A stretch of DNA of 10,048 bases from Mariprofundaceae bacterium (GTDB lineage Bacteria; Pseudomonadota; Zetaproteobacteria; Mariprofundales; Mariprofundaceae): contig JALUXN010000219.1 in the NCBI GenBank assembly GCA_027018975.1, forward strand, positions 1 to 10,048. The letters are read 5' to 3'. Under the pieces are notes generated by a model. That model had not been told where the DNA came from and ran no database searches. It saw nothing but the letters and a program-made list of their open reading frames with translations. A program made the translations under genes and the position numbers. Positions 1 through 6,286 of this stretch are shown here, piece after piece. How positions within the stretch are numbered: position 1 is the stretch's first letter; the number at the start of each line of letters is the position of its first letter.

Positions 1-1101
1 GCCGACAATCAATAACAACTCACCCGCTGCTAGCTTGCTCAGGAGCTCGCGCCGTGCTGTTGCCCGCGTACTGCCGGTCAGCAATCCCACCTCGATCGAC
101 AGCGGCGCAAACAGCGCCTGTAACGTCTCGGCATGTTGCTCCGCCAACACCTCGGTCGGCGCCATCAATGCAGCCTGATAACCACTGCCGGCCGCACGCG
201 CCATCGCCAACGCCGCCAGCCACGTTTTGCCAGCGGCGACATCACCTTGCAATAGCCTGTGCATCCGCCGACCGGAGGCGAGATCGGCGCCTATCTCCGC
301 CCACACCGTCGCCTGCGCTGCTGTCAACGGGTATGGAAATGATGCGATCAGTGCATCGCTCAAGCAATCCTCCGCCAATGCCACTGCCGGACACTCCGCC
401 CGCTGCCGCTTTTCACGCATCAGCTGCAGATAGATGATAATCTCCTCACTCTTCAAGCGCTGCTGCGCCGCACGTAGCTCCTCCGGCGTCGCTCTATCGG
501 GTCGATGTAAGCGCCACAACGCCTCGCGCAGCGTCGGCCACTGATGCTGCTGCGCCAGCGGTCGATCCAGTACACTACCCACGCCATCGGCCAACTGCGT
601 CAGCGCCTTGCCGATCAGTCGGCTCAACTGTTTGCTCTTTCTATCAGCCAGCATCGCATAGTGCGGCTGCAGTCCGGGTACAAATTGCTCCGGCAGGCAC
701 CAATCGGGATGCGTCATCTGCAAACGTCCGTGCCAGCTATCCACCCGCCCGCGCACCGAAATCTCCCGCCCCTCCTGCAGACGCGCATCACGCATCATGT
801 ATCCGGCATGGAAAAAATTGAGTGTCAGTTCGCCGCTCTCATCAGCAATGCGCAGCGTCACCTGCTGTTTGCGACCGACGCCGCGCGCCTGTTTGTGCGC
901 AATTCGCCCCTGCACCCGCGCCTGCGCACCCTCATGCAATTCGGCGATGGGGATAATCACACTGTCATCGATATACTGCTTGGGCAGATGCAGCAACAGA
1001 TCACCGACACAGCACACACCGCGCGCGTTAAAACGCTTCTCCAGCGTCGGTCCGATGCCATCCACACTCGACAGCGGTCGTGCAAAGATTTGATAGATCA
1101 T
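1..1101 (-). CDS. recG: ATP-dependent DNA helicase RecG (N-terminal 367 residues, cut by the window edge)
   Basis: RecG is a superfamily 2 DNA translocase that remodels stalled replication forks and branched recombination intermediates in the cytoplasm. The reading frame is open from ATG at 1101 to base 1. Residues 9-45 form the typical start (SSVDGIGPTLEKRF, then DLLLHLPKQYID). Residues of about 55-130 resemble the OB-fold wedge domain, including a NFFHAGYM segment. The Q-motif-like stretch FPYPLTAAQ precedes Walker A GDVAAGKT at residues 286-293 and motif Ia APTEVLAEQH at 314-323. The window stops inside GELLLIVG, just before the usual THAL segment, so roughly half of a protein usually near 690 residues is visible. 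The family consensus P-loop is GDVGSGKT; AA replaces GS here, which should be tolerated. The ATG overlaps the transporter stop as ATGA, implying co-transcription and coupling. Confidence 0.95.
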   Translation of the reverse strand, partial: MIYQIFARPLSSVDGIGPTLEKRFNARGVCCVGDLLLHLPKQYIDDSVIIPIAELHEGAQARVQGRIAHKQARGVGRKQQVTLRIADESGELTLNFFHAGYMMRDARLQEGREISVRGRVDSWHGRLQMTHPDWCLPEQFVPGLQPHYAMLADRKSKQLSRLIGKALTQLADGVGSVLDRPLAQQHQWPTLREALWRLHRPDRATPEELRAAQQRLKSEEIIIYLQLMREKRQRAECPAVALAEDCLSDALIASFPYPLTAAQATVWAEIGADLASGRRMHRLLQGDVAAGKTWLAALAMARAAGSGYQAALMAPTEVLAEQHAETLQALFAPLSIEVGLLTGSTRATARRELLSKLAAGELLLIVG

Positions 1102-2573
1102 GGGAGCAACGGCCGCAACAGCCACACCATGGCCGCCACCACAAACATCAGGATGAGATTCAAACGCAATCCACAACGCACCATCTGCCGCATCGGCACA
1201 AAGCCGGTACCGAAAATGATCGCATTAGGCGGCGTCGCAACCGGCAGCATGAAGGCGCACGATGCGGTCAATGTCGCCACCAGCATGGTCGCACTCATAT
1301 CCAAACCACCGGCCAGACTGGCCGCCGCCAGAATCGGCAGCATCACCTGTGTGGTGGCCGTGTTGCTGGTAATCTCTGTCAAAAAGATCATCACAGCCGC
1401 GATCGCCAGCAGCATCACAGGCAGCGGCACGGCATGTAAAAACTGCAGCTGCGTACCGATCCAAGCCGACAATCCGGCGTGGCGCATACCGAACGCGAGC
1501 GCAAAACCGCCACCCAGCAGCAGCACAATATCCCACGGCAGCTGCTGGAACGATCCGCGATGCAGGATCCCGCCACCCGCAGAGGCCGGCAGCAAAAAGA
1601 GCACTCCGGCCATCAACATCGCCACTGTACCATCATCCACCCCTGCGTAGGGGAGCCAGGCCGACCAGCCGCTCAACTGCAGGGCGCCGGCATGAATCCC
1701 CTTGCGACTTACCCACAGTAGCGCTGTCGCCGTCAGCACCCACGCCACCGCCTTCTCCTCAAATCGCATCCTGCCCAATGCCTGCAGCGAACGCTGCAGT
1801 CCCGCACCGTCCGATGCCTGCCAGGGCAGGCGCGCCAGTGTCGGGCCGAGTACTGCAAACAGCACCAACAGCCCGACCACCACCATCGGCACGCCCACCA
1901 TCATCCAATCCAGAAACGATGGCACAGCGTCTGCCGCCTGCTGCCGTAACTGCTCCAAAAAGACCAGATTGGGTGCTGTTCCGACCGGTGTGCCCATACC
2001 ACCGATATTGGCGGAGTAGGCGATCAACAGCAGAAAGCTGCTCGCCATCGGCGCAATCGCCTCCCGGCCATGCTCCTCCATCAATCGCTGCTGCAAGGGC
2101 AGGGCGATCGTCACCATCAACATCGTGGTCGCCGTGTTGGAGATCCACATCGACAACAGCGCCGTCGCCAACGAAAATCCGATCGCCAACTGCAGTGGAC
2201 CTGCGTGCAATCGTGCCAGCATATTCAGTGCGATACGCCGGTGCAGTCCGCTATTCTCCATCGCCTGAGCAATCAAAAAGCCGCCCATAAAGAGAAAAAT
2301 AATGCTGTTCACATAGTGCGACGCCACCGCCTTGCCGGTAGCGATGCCAAACAGCGGGAAGCAGATCAACGGAATCAACGCCGTCAACGCCAGCGGCACA
2401 CACTCACGGATCCACCAGATCGCCATCCACAGCGCAATCCCGAGCATCGCCGGGGCATGCGGATAGTCCGGAATATCCAGAAAAACGACACAACAGAGCG
2501 CCACGACCGGGCCGACCAAACGCGCCCAATGATGCGATTGCTCTGCTTCATGCATGATCATAAGGCGCACCAT
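1098..2573 (-). CDS. DASS/SLC13-family anion transporter (inner membrane)
   Basis: This is a 491-residue polytopic inner-membrane protein of the divalent anion:Na+ symporter family, which moves dicarboxylates, citrate, tartrate or sulfate. Both family signatures are present: SNT motifs at residues 145-147 (WISNTATTMLM) and 403-405 (ITSNTATTQVMLP). The segment GGMGTPVGTAPN (191-202) and the C-terminal ATPPNAIIFGTG (446-457) match the substrate and sodium-binding loops of the family. The inverted pair of SNT motifs agrees with the two-fold pseudo-repeat of this fold. Length is normal. The start at 2573 has GGTGG about 4 nt upstream; ATGs at 2561 and 2555 are alternatives without a better ribosome site. 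The stop TGA shares bases with the recG ATG. Substrate and coupling ion cannot be read from the sequence. Family assignment is secure. Confidence 0.9.
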   Translation of the reverse strand: MVRLMIMHEAEQSHHWARLVGPVVALCCVVFLDIPDYPHAPAMLGIALWMAIWWIRECVPLALTALIPLICFPLFGIATGKAVASHYVNSIIFLFMGGFLIAQAMENSGLHRRIALNMLARLHAGPLQLAIGFSLATALLSMWISNTATTMLMVTIALPLQQRLMEEHGREAIAPMASSFLLLIAYSANIGGMGTPVGTAPNLVFLEQLRQQAADAVPSFLDWMMVGVPMVVVGLLVLFAVLGPTLARLPWQASDGAGLQRSLQALGRMRFEEKAVAWVLTATALLWVSRKGIHAGALQLSGWSAWLPYAGVDDGTVAMLMAGVLFLLPASAGGGILHRGSFQQLPWDIVLLLGGGFALAFGMRHAGLSAWIGTQLQFLHAVPLPVMLLAIAAVMIFLTEITSNTATTQVMLPILAAASLAGGLDMSATMLVATLTASCAFMLPVATPPNAIIFGTGFVPMRQMVRCGLRLNLILMFVVAAMVWLLRPLLP

Positions 2574-2631
2574 AAGCCACCATCGTGCGGATGAAAACAG
2601 CGTTTAGCCCCGTCGCCAACACGCTTTTTTG

Positions 2632-2660
2632 TTGACAGCGCAACCACACGCGCCTAGCAA
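2632..2660 (+). promoter_or_regulatory. Candidate sigma-70-type promoter for rho
   Basis: TTGACA at 2632-2637 is a perfect -35 hexamer. It lies 17 bp from TAGCAA at 2655-2660, which matches only 3 of 6 positions of the -10 consensus. Transcription would begin near 2667 and leave a leader of about 165 nt before the rho ATG. The weak -10 keeps confidence low. No convincing promoter for the divergent transporter gene was seen in the same gap. Confidence 0.35.
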
Positions 2661-2832
2661 TCGCCGCAACGGAGCCTATTCAGCCTCTTTCACCGCGCCT
2701 TGAACGCGCACATTAAGCACAAAAGCAACTCGCATCTAAGTCGCCTGCTTTTACATCCATTCCATCACCAACTGCATGTCCGCGATCTTTTCCGCGCCCA
2801 TCGCATCAATCTCATTCGGAGCAATTTCCACT
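2661..2832 (+). promoter_or_regulatory. C-rich, G-poor rho leader (rut-like)
   Basis: By hand count the 172 bases before the rho start hold 62 C and 27 G, a C>G bias like that of Rho utilisation sites. No strong hairpin or intrinsic terminator is visible. E. coli rho is known to be autoregulated by Rho-dependent attenuation in its leader; the same control here is an inference. GGAG at 2818-2821 lies 11 nt before ATG 2833 and is the best ribosome site. The rest of the 2574-2832 divergent gap shows no gene. Confidence 0.45.
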
Positions 2833-4551
2833 ATGTCACAAGCAACAGATTCAAACGAAACCACCACCGTCAGCAACGATACAACAAACAGTGCACCAAC
2901 AGAGTCAGCCCCCGAGGCCGCACCCAAACCACGCCGACGCACACGCAAAAGCAGCGACCAAAACGAGCCGGCAACCCCAGCGGACGACAACAGGGCATCG
3001 AGCACTAGCGAGGCGGAGATCAGCGCCGATACCCCAGCGGACAACAAAACGCCATCCACCTCAAAACGGCGCAGCCGTGTGCGCAAAAGCGCAGTCAAGA
3101 CCGAGCCTGCGGAAAAGAGAGCGAATGAGCAGGATGAAAAAGCTGAAAAGAGTGAGAACAGCGACAAACATGGCAGCGGCGAGTCGCACCATCCACAGCC
3201 ACGTCGCAACCGCCCCAAACGCGGCGGCAACGGCAAACGCAATCGCCGCGATGAGCCGGAAGAGCAGATCTCCAACGAGATGGCAGGAGTCACCCTGCAT
3301 CTGAAGGAGATCTCTGCCAAATCACCGACCGAACTGCTGGAGCTGGCCGACCAGTATGAGATCGAGAATGCTGCCGGCATGCGCAAGCAGGAGCAGGTTT
3401 CCGCCATTCTGCGCGCCCATGGATTGCGCGGTGGTACCATCTACAGCGAAGGGGTGCTGGAGATTCTGCCCGATGGTTTCGGCTTCCTCCGTTCGCCGGA
3501 CACCAACTACCTCTCCGGCCCCGATGATGTCTATGTCTCCAGCAACCAGATCCGCCGCTTCTATCTGCGCAAGGGCGACACCGTGGCCGGCGAGATTCGC
3601 CCTCCGCGACGCGGCGAAAAATATTTTGCCCTGCGTACCGTCGATACCACCAACGGCGAACCGCCGGAGATGGCGCGCCAGAAGGTGCTGTTCGACAATC
3701 TCACACCGCTCTATCCCGATGAGCGATTGACCATGGAGATCGACAACCCGACCAAAAAAGATATCACCGGACGCATTATCGACATCGTTTCACCGATCGG
3801 TAAGGGGCAGCGCGCGCTGCTGGTGGCACCGCCGCGTACCGGTAAGACGGTGATGATGCAATCGATCGCCCACTCCATCGAGATCAATCATCCGGAAGTG
3901 GTGCTGATGGTGCTGCTGATCGACGAACGGCCGGAAGAGGTCACCGACATGAAGCGCTCGGTCAAAGGCGAGGTGGTCTCTTCCACCTTTGATGAGCCGG
4001 CGCAGCGCCATGTGCAGGTCTCCGAGATGGTGATCGAAAAGGCCAAGCGCATGGTCGAGCATGGTAAGGATGTGGTCATTCTGCTCGACTCCATCACCCG
4101 TCTGGCACGCGCTTACAATACGGTGGTGCCATCCTCCGGCAAGATTCTCACCGGTGGTGTCGATGCCAACGCCCTGCACCGGCCGAAGCGCTTCTTCGGC
4201 GCGGCGCGCAATATCGAAGGCGGCGGTTCGTTGACGATCATCGCTACAGCGCTGGTGGAGACCGGTTCGAAGATGGATGAGGTGATCTTTGAGGAGTTCA
4301 AGGGCACCGGCAACATGGAGATCAAGCTCGATCGTAAACTGACCGACAAGCGCGTATTCCCGTCGATCGACATCGCTCCCTCCGGCACCCGCAAAGAGGA
4401 GCTGCTCACCCCGCGCGAAGATCTGCAGAAGGTATGGATTCTGCGCAAGATCCTCTCACCGATGGGCAGCGTCGCTGCTATGGAATTCCTCATCGACAAA
4501 CTCGGCGCAACGAAAAACAACGCCGAATTTTTTGAGTCGATGAATCAGTGA
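2833..4551 (+). CDS. rho: Transcription termination factor Rho with long N-terminal insertion
   Basis: Rho is the hexameric RNA-dependent ATPase that ends transcription at rut sites. From ATG 2833 the protein has 572 residues, against 419 in E. coli. Residues 1 to about 150 are low-complexity, rich in S, T, E, K and R, with basic patches KPRRRTRKS (32-40), KRRSRVRKS (78-86) and PRRNRPKR (123-130). The conserved protein begins near 153: the N-terminal helix domain (about 160-195), the RNA-binding domain with DGFGFLR (214-220), Walker A APPRTGKT (332-339), LLIDERPEEV (361-370), Walker B VVILLDS (414-420), the Q-loop TGGVDANAL (440-448) and the SGTRKEELL segment with the arginine finger region (517-525). 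The in-frame ATG at 2776 would add 19 residues but has no ribosome site, whereas 2833 has GGAG 11 nt upstream. No hairpin terminator follows; the convergent gene starts its 3' end 32 bp away. Confidence 0.97.
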   Translation: MSQATDSNETTTVSNDTTNSAPTESAPEAAPKPRRRTRKSSDQNEPATPADDNRASSTSEAEISADTPADNKTPSTSKRRSRVRKSAVKTEPAEKRANEQDEKAEKSENSDKHGSGESHHPQPRRNRPKRGGNGKRNRRDEPEEQISNEMAGVTLHLKEISAKSPTELLELADQYEIENAAGMRKQEQVSAILRAHGLRGGTIYSEGVLEILPDGFGFLRSPDTNYLSGPDDVYVSSNQIRRFYLRKGDTVAGEIRPPRRGEKYFALRTVDTTNGEPPEMARQKVLFDNLTPLYPDERLTMEIDNPTKKDITGRIIDIVSPIGKGQRALLVAPPRTGKTVMMQSIAHSIEINHPEVVLMVLLIDERPEEVTDMKRSVKGEVVSSTFDEPAQRHVQVSEMVIEKAKRMVEHGKDVVILLDSITRLARAYNTVVPSSGKILTGGVDANALHRPKRFFGAARNIEGGGSLTIIATALVETGSKMDEVIFEEFKGTGNMEIKLDRKLTDKRVFPSIDIAPSGTRKEELLTPREDLQKVWILRKILSPMGSVAAMEFLIDKLGATKNNAEFFESMNQ

Positions 4552-4566
4552 AGGGGGAGGGGAGAA

Positions 4567-4588
4567 GCGTTAGGGGTGAGGCGTTAGG
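4567..4588. repeat. Short direct repeat GCGTTAGG at the rho 3' junction
   Basis: GCGTTAGG occurs at 4567-4574 and again at 4581-4588, separated by GGTGAG. It sits in a purine-rich, hairpin-free stretch between convergent genes. The second copy contains the stop codon of the minus-strand gene (TTA at 4584-4586 on the plus strand). Confidence 0.6.
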
Positions 4589-4865
4589 TTTCGTCCAGCC
4601 AGTTTTGTAGCGATTCGACGATCATACGTGCCTGCTTGGCATTGGTGATATTGAATTTGGAACGGGGAGTATATTCACCCGAACGCTTCTGATAGCGGCG
4701 AATGGTATATTTATCCTCACCATACGCCTCGGCGGCGTGATCCCAAGTCTGGTAACGGAACAAAATCGTTGTCCATGCTCCCCTGCTGAGAATCACTTTA
4801 TCCAGCTCTTTGGTGGTTTTGATACCACCCTCTTCATAATCAATTGTCAGGTCGTCCGGTGTCAT
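4584..4865 (-). CDS. Conserved hypothetical protein, 93 aa, possibly PC4/YdbC-like
   Basis: This small soluble protein has no signal peptide or membrane segment. Its middle, residues 21-72, carries the strongest-looking features: DKVILSRGAWTTILFRYQ, then KYTIRRYQKRSGEYTPRSKF, followed by an apparent C-terminal helix (AKQARMIVESLQNWL, 76-90). Predicted order is several strands then a helix, with many basic and aromatic residues on the strands. This recalls the PC4/YdbC single-stranded nucleic-acid-binding fold, but that is inference from pattern, not a recognised domain hit. I remember similar uncharacterised proteins in other proteobacteria. ATG 4865 is chosen because GGAG (plus-strand 4871-4874) lies 5 nt upstream; TTG 4883 and GTG 4871 are in-frame alternatives. 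The gene is convergent with rho and stands alone. Function unknown. Confidence 0.75.
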   Translation of the reverse strand: MTPDDLTIDYEEGGIKTTKELDKVILSRGAWTTILFRYQTWDHAAEAYGEDKYTIRRYQKRSGEYTPRSKFNITNAKQARMIVESLQNWLDET

Positions 4866-4953
4866 ATCCACTCCATGCAGCAATTTCGCGGCACCATAAC
4901 CACTTCCCTCCTCACAAGCCAGTCATGGGCACGCATCGCTCAAAGCAAACGCA

Positions 4954-4968
4954 TGAAAATTATTCGCA
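4954..4968. promoter_or_regulatory. Fur-box-like sequence upstream of the small hypothetical gene
   Basis: TGAAAATTATTCGCA matches 11 of 14 specified positions of the 7-1-7 Fur consensus TGATAATnATTATCA; positions 4, 12 and 13 differ. It lies about 90 bp upstream of the ATG at 4865. On the minus strand it contains AATAAT, which could serve as a -10 element, but no good -35 was found. Chance matches of this quality in AT-rich intergenic DNA are possible. Confidence 0.3.
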
Positions 4969-5007
4969 TTCCGTAACTATTCAGGTCGCGTTGCGAACAC
5001 CCAACGA

Positions 5008-5047
5008 TTGAGTAACAAAATGATGGACTCGCCATTTTGTTGCTCAA
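5008..5047. repeat. Palindromic element, 15-bp arms and 10-nt loop
   Basis: The arms TTGAGTAACAAAATG (5008-5022) and CATTTTGTTGCTCAA (5033-5047) are inverted copies with one difference. It becomes a U-G wobble in plus-strand RNA and an A-C mismatch in minus-strand RNA. The loop ATGGACTCGC includes ATGGACT, which recurs at 5053-5059. The element starts 13 bp beyond the pyrK stop. No T-tract follows on either strand, so it is not a standard intrinsic terminator; a REP-like dispersed palindrome or an RNA-stabilising hairpin is more likely. Confidence 0.65.
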
Positions 5048-5060
5048 GAGTTATGGACTA

Positions 5061-5936
5061 CTAATTGGCAAACTCCGGCAATAGTTCTGCGGCAAATACC
5101 GGCCCATCGACACAGACGCGGCGATACTTCTCTTCGCCCTGCTCGTTCGTCTTAACCACGCAACCGGCACAGCCGCCGATCCCGCAAGCCATATGCTCTT
5201 CGAGACTAAGGTAGGTCGGCAGTGCCATCTCGCGCCCGAGTCTGGCCACCGCATGGAGCATCGGATGCGGCCCGCAGGAGAGCAGCACACAGCGCTGCCG
5301 TTCCTCAGCCGGCAGCGCTTGCAGATAGCGGCGCGCCAGATCGGGCACATGCCCCTCAAAACAGCCATAGAGCCCCGCATTGGAGGCCAGCCGCGATGCG
5401 ATACCGCGCTCCTCCAGCGATGTGATGGCGAGAATCGCGTTGCCATCGATACCGGGCAACAGCATGGTCGAAGGCTGGAGCGCAAACGGGAACTCCACCT
5501 CGGAACCGGCAAATAGCACAGCGTCGCCAGCGGATCGGTGCAGCGTATCGGCGGCAAATATCATCGGCGGAATCCCCACCCCGCCACCGATCAGCAGATA
5601 ACGTTTGCGCTGATCCGAGAGATCGAATGGCCGCCCGATCGGCCCCAGCAGCGGTAGAATCTCCCCCGCCTTGCGTTGTGCCAACTGCTGTGTCCCCGCG
5701 CCAACCGCCTTGTAGAGCAGATCGACCGTGCCGCGTGCCGGATCGCTCAGCATGATGGAGATCGGCCGCCGCAGCGCCCGCTCCTCCGACACGCGCAGAT
5801 GCACAAACTGCCCCGCTCTGGCCGATGCGGCGATCTTTGGTGCCTGCAATCGCAACACATACTGCTCCGCAGGGTGCGCCACATGCGCCAGAATCGTCGC
5901 CTGCTCTTCAAAAATCGTATTGCGGAAATCTCTCAT
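5061..5936 (-). CDS. pyrK: PyrK-type dihydroorotate dehydrogenase electron-transfer subunit
   Basis: PyrK passes electrons from the class 1B dihydroorotate dehydrogenase (PyrD) to NAD+ through FAD and a [2Fe-2S] cluster, in pyrimidine synthesis. From ATG 5936 the protein has 291 residues, slightly longer than usual. Residues 56-60 (RRPIS) fit the FAD-binding RxxS motif, LLIGGGVGIPP (114-124) the NAD/flavin loop, and LLSCGPHPML (218-227) the conserved CGP turn. The C-terminal cluster ligands are C251, C256, C259 and C275 within EHMACGIGGCAGC and YRRVCVDGPVF. A longer reading to 6140 would run into the divergent gene's 5' end, and its extra residues look non-coding. Purine-rich GGGGCAAGGAT precedes the chosen ATG. 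No pyrD lies beside it. A related role, such as a sulfhydrogenase gamma or NfnA-like subunit, is less likely given the classic C-terminus. Confidence 0.88.
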   Translation of the reverse strand: MRDFRNTIFEEQATILAHVAHPAEQYVLRLQAPKIAASARAGQFVHLRVSEERALRRPISIMLSDPARGTVDLLYKAVGAGTQQLAQRKAGEILPLLGPIGRPFDLSDQRKRYLLIGGGVGIPPMIFAADTLHRSAGDAVLFAGSEVEFPFALQPSTMLLPGIDGNAILAITSLEERGIASRLASNAGLYGCFEGHVPDLARRYLQALPAEERQRCVLLSCGPHPMLHAVARLGREMALPTYLSLEEHMACGIGGCAGCVVKTNEQGEEKYRRVCVDGPVFAAELLPEFAN

Positions 5937-6093
5937 ATCCTTGCCCCGGATCATCAATACCAACACGTCTGCCGGCTGGCTGCAGAAACTATCTCCCCGC
6001 ACAGTGATGTCACCCATTGAGCCCGCCCATCCATCTGGATAGCGTTCCAATCTTTGATCGCTACTACGATGCAACGACACACTGGAGTCCACT
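5937..6093. promoter_or_regulatory. Divergent intergenic region between pyrK and the LPS operon
   Basis: These 157 bp must hold promoters for both directions if the pyrK start at 5936 is right. I found only weak hexamers, for example TTGAGC at 6017-6022 with TAGCGT 17 bp on, and a short ATCCA/TGGAT inverted repeat at 6029-6040. None is convincing. GGAG at 6084-6087 is the ribosome site of the Trm112-like gene. Confidence 0.4.
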
Positions 6094-6264
6094 ATGCTCG
6101 ACAAATCCCTAATGGAGATCCTCGCCTGCCCGCAGTGCAAGGAGAAAGTCCACTATAACGACGACAAAAGCGGCCTGATCTGTGATCACTGCCAGCTCGA
6201 GTTCCCGATTCGGGACGATATCCCGGTGATGCTGGTTGATGAGGCGAAATCGTTAAGCGCTTAA
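6094..6264 (+). CDS. Trm112/YcaR-like small zinc-ribbon protein, 56 aa
   Basis: The short frame starts at ATG 6094 with GGAG at 6084-6087, 6 nt upstream, and ends at TAA 6262-6264. The protein opens MLDKSLMEILACPQCK and has two cysteine pairs, C12-x2-C15 and C30-x2-C33, followed by FPIRDDIPVML. This order is typical of the Trm112/YcaR (UPF0434) family. Eukaryotic and archaeal Trm112 binds and activates several SAM methyltransferases; the role of bacterial members is not settled. In E. coli, ycaR lies between lpxK and kdsB, so an LPS neighbourhood recurs here. It is the first gene of the plus-strand operon, 22 bp before the acyltransferase and two genes before a methyltransferase, which makes a partner role plausible but unproven. 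Confidence 0.9.
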   Translation: MLDKSLMEILACPQCKEKVHYNDDKSGLICDHCQLEFPIRDDIPVMLVDEAKSLSA

Positions 6265-6286
6265 ATCACCCGCCCGCCACACCACC

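Noticed and set aside
544..1650. Long plus-strand open frame (368 codons) across recG and the transporter
   Set aside because: It is antisense to two genes with clear family motifs, its product is compositionally odd, and it has no ribosome site.
2776..2832. Upstream in-frame ATG as the rho start
   Set aside because: No ribosome site before 2776; the added 19 residues look like translated leader, and GGAG precedes 2833.
5008..5047. Intrinsic terminator for pyrK
   Set aside because: The hairpin is strong, but no T-run follows on the minus strand (next bases TCGTTGGG), so it is listed as a palindromic repeat instead.
4866..5060. Possible small gene in the gap between the hypothetical gene and pyrK
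   Set aside because: Only very short frames such as an 8-codon one at 4954 were found, with no ribosome site; the region is better explained by regulatory and repeat elements.
6029..6040. ATCCA-TC-TGGAT inverted repeat as an operator
   Set aside because: 5-bp arms are expected by chance in 10 kb and it is not tied to any promoter I could identify.
5937..6140. Extended pyrK N-terminus to ATG 6140
   Set aside because: It would overlap the divergent Trm112-like gene and use the whole divergent gap; PyrK similarity starts close to ATG 5936.
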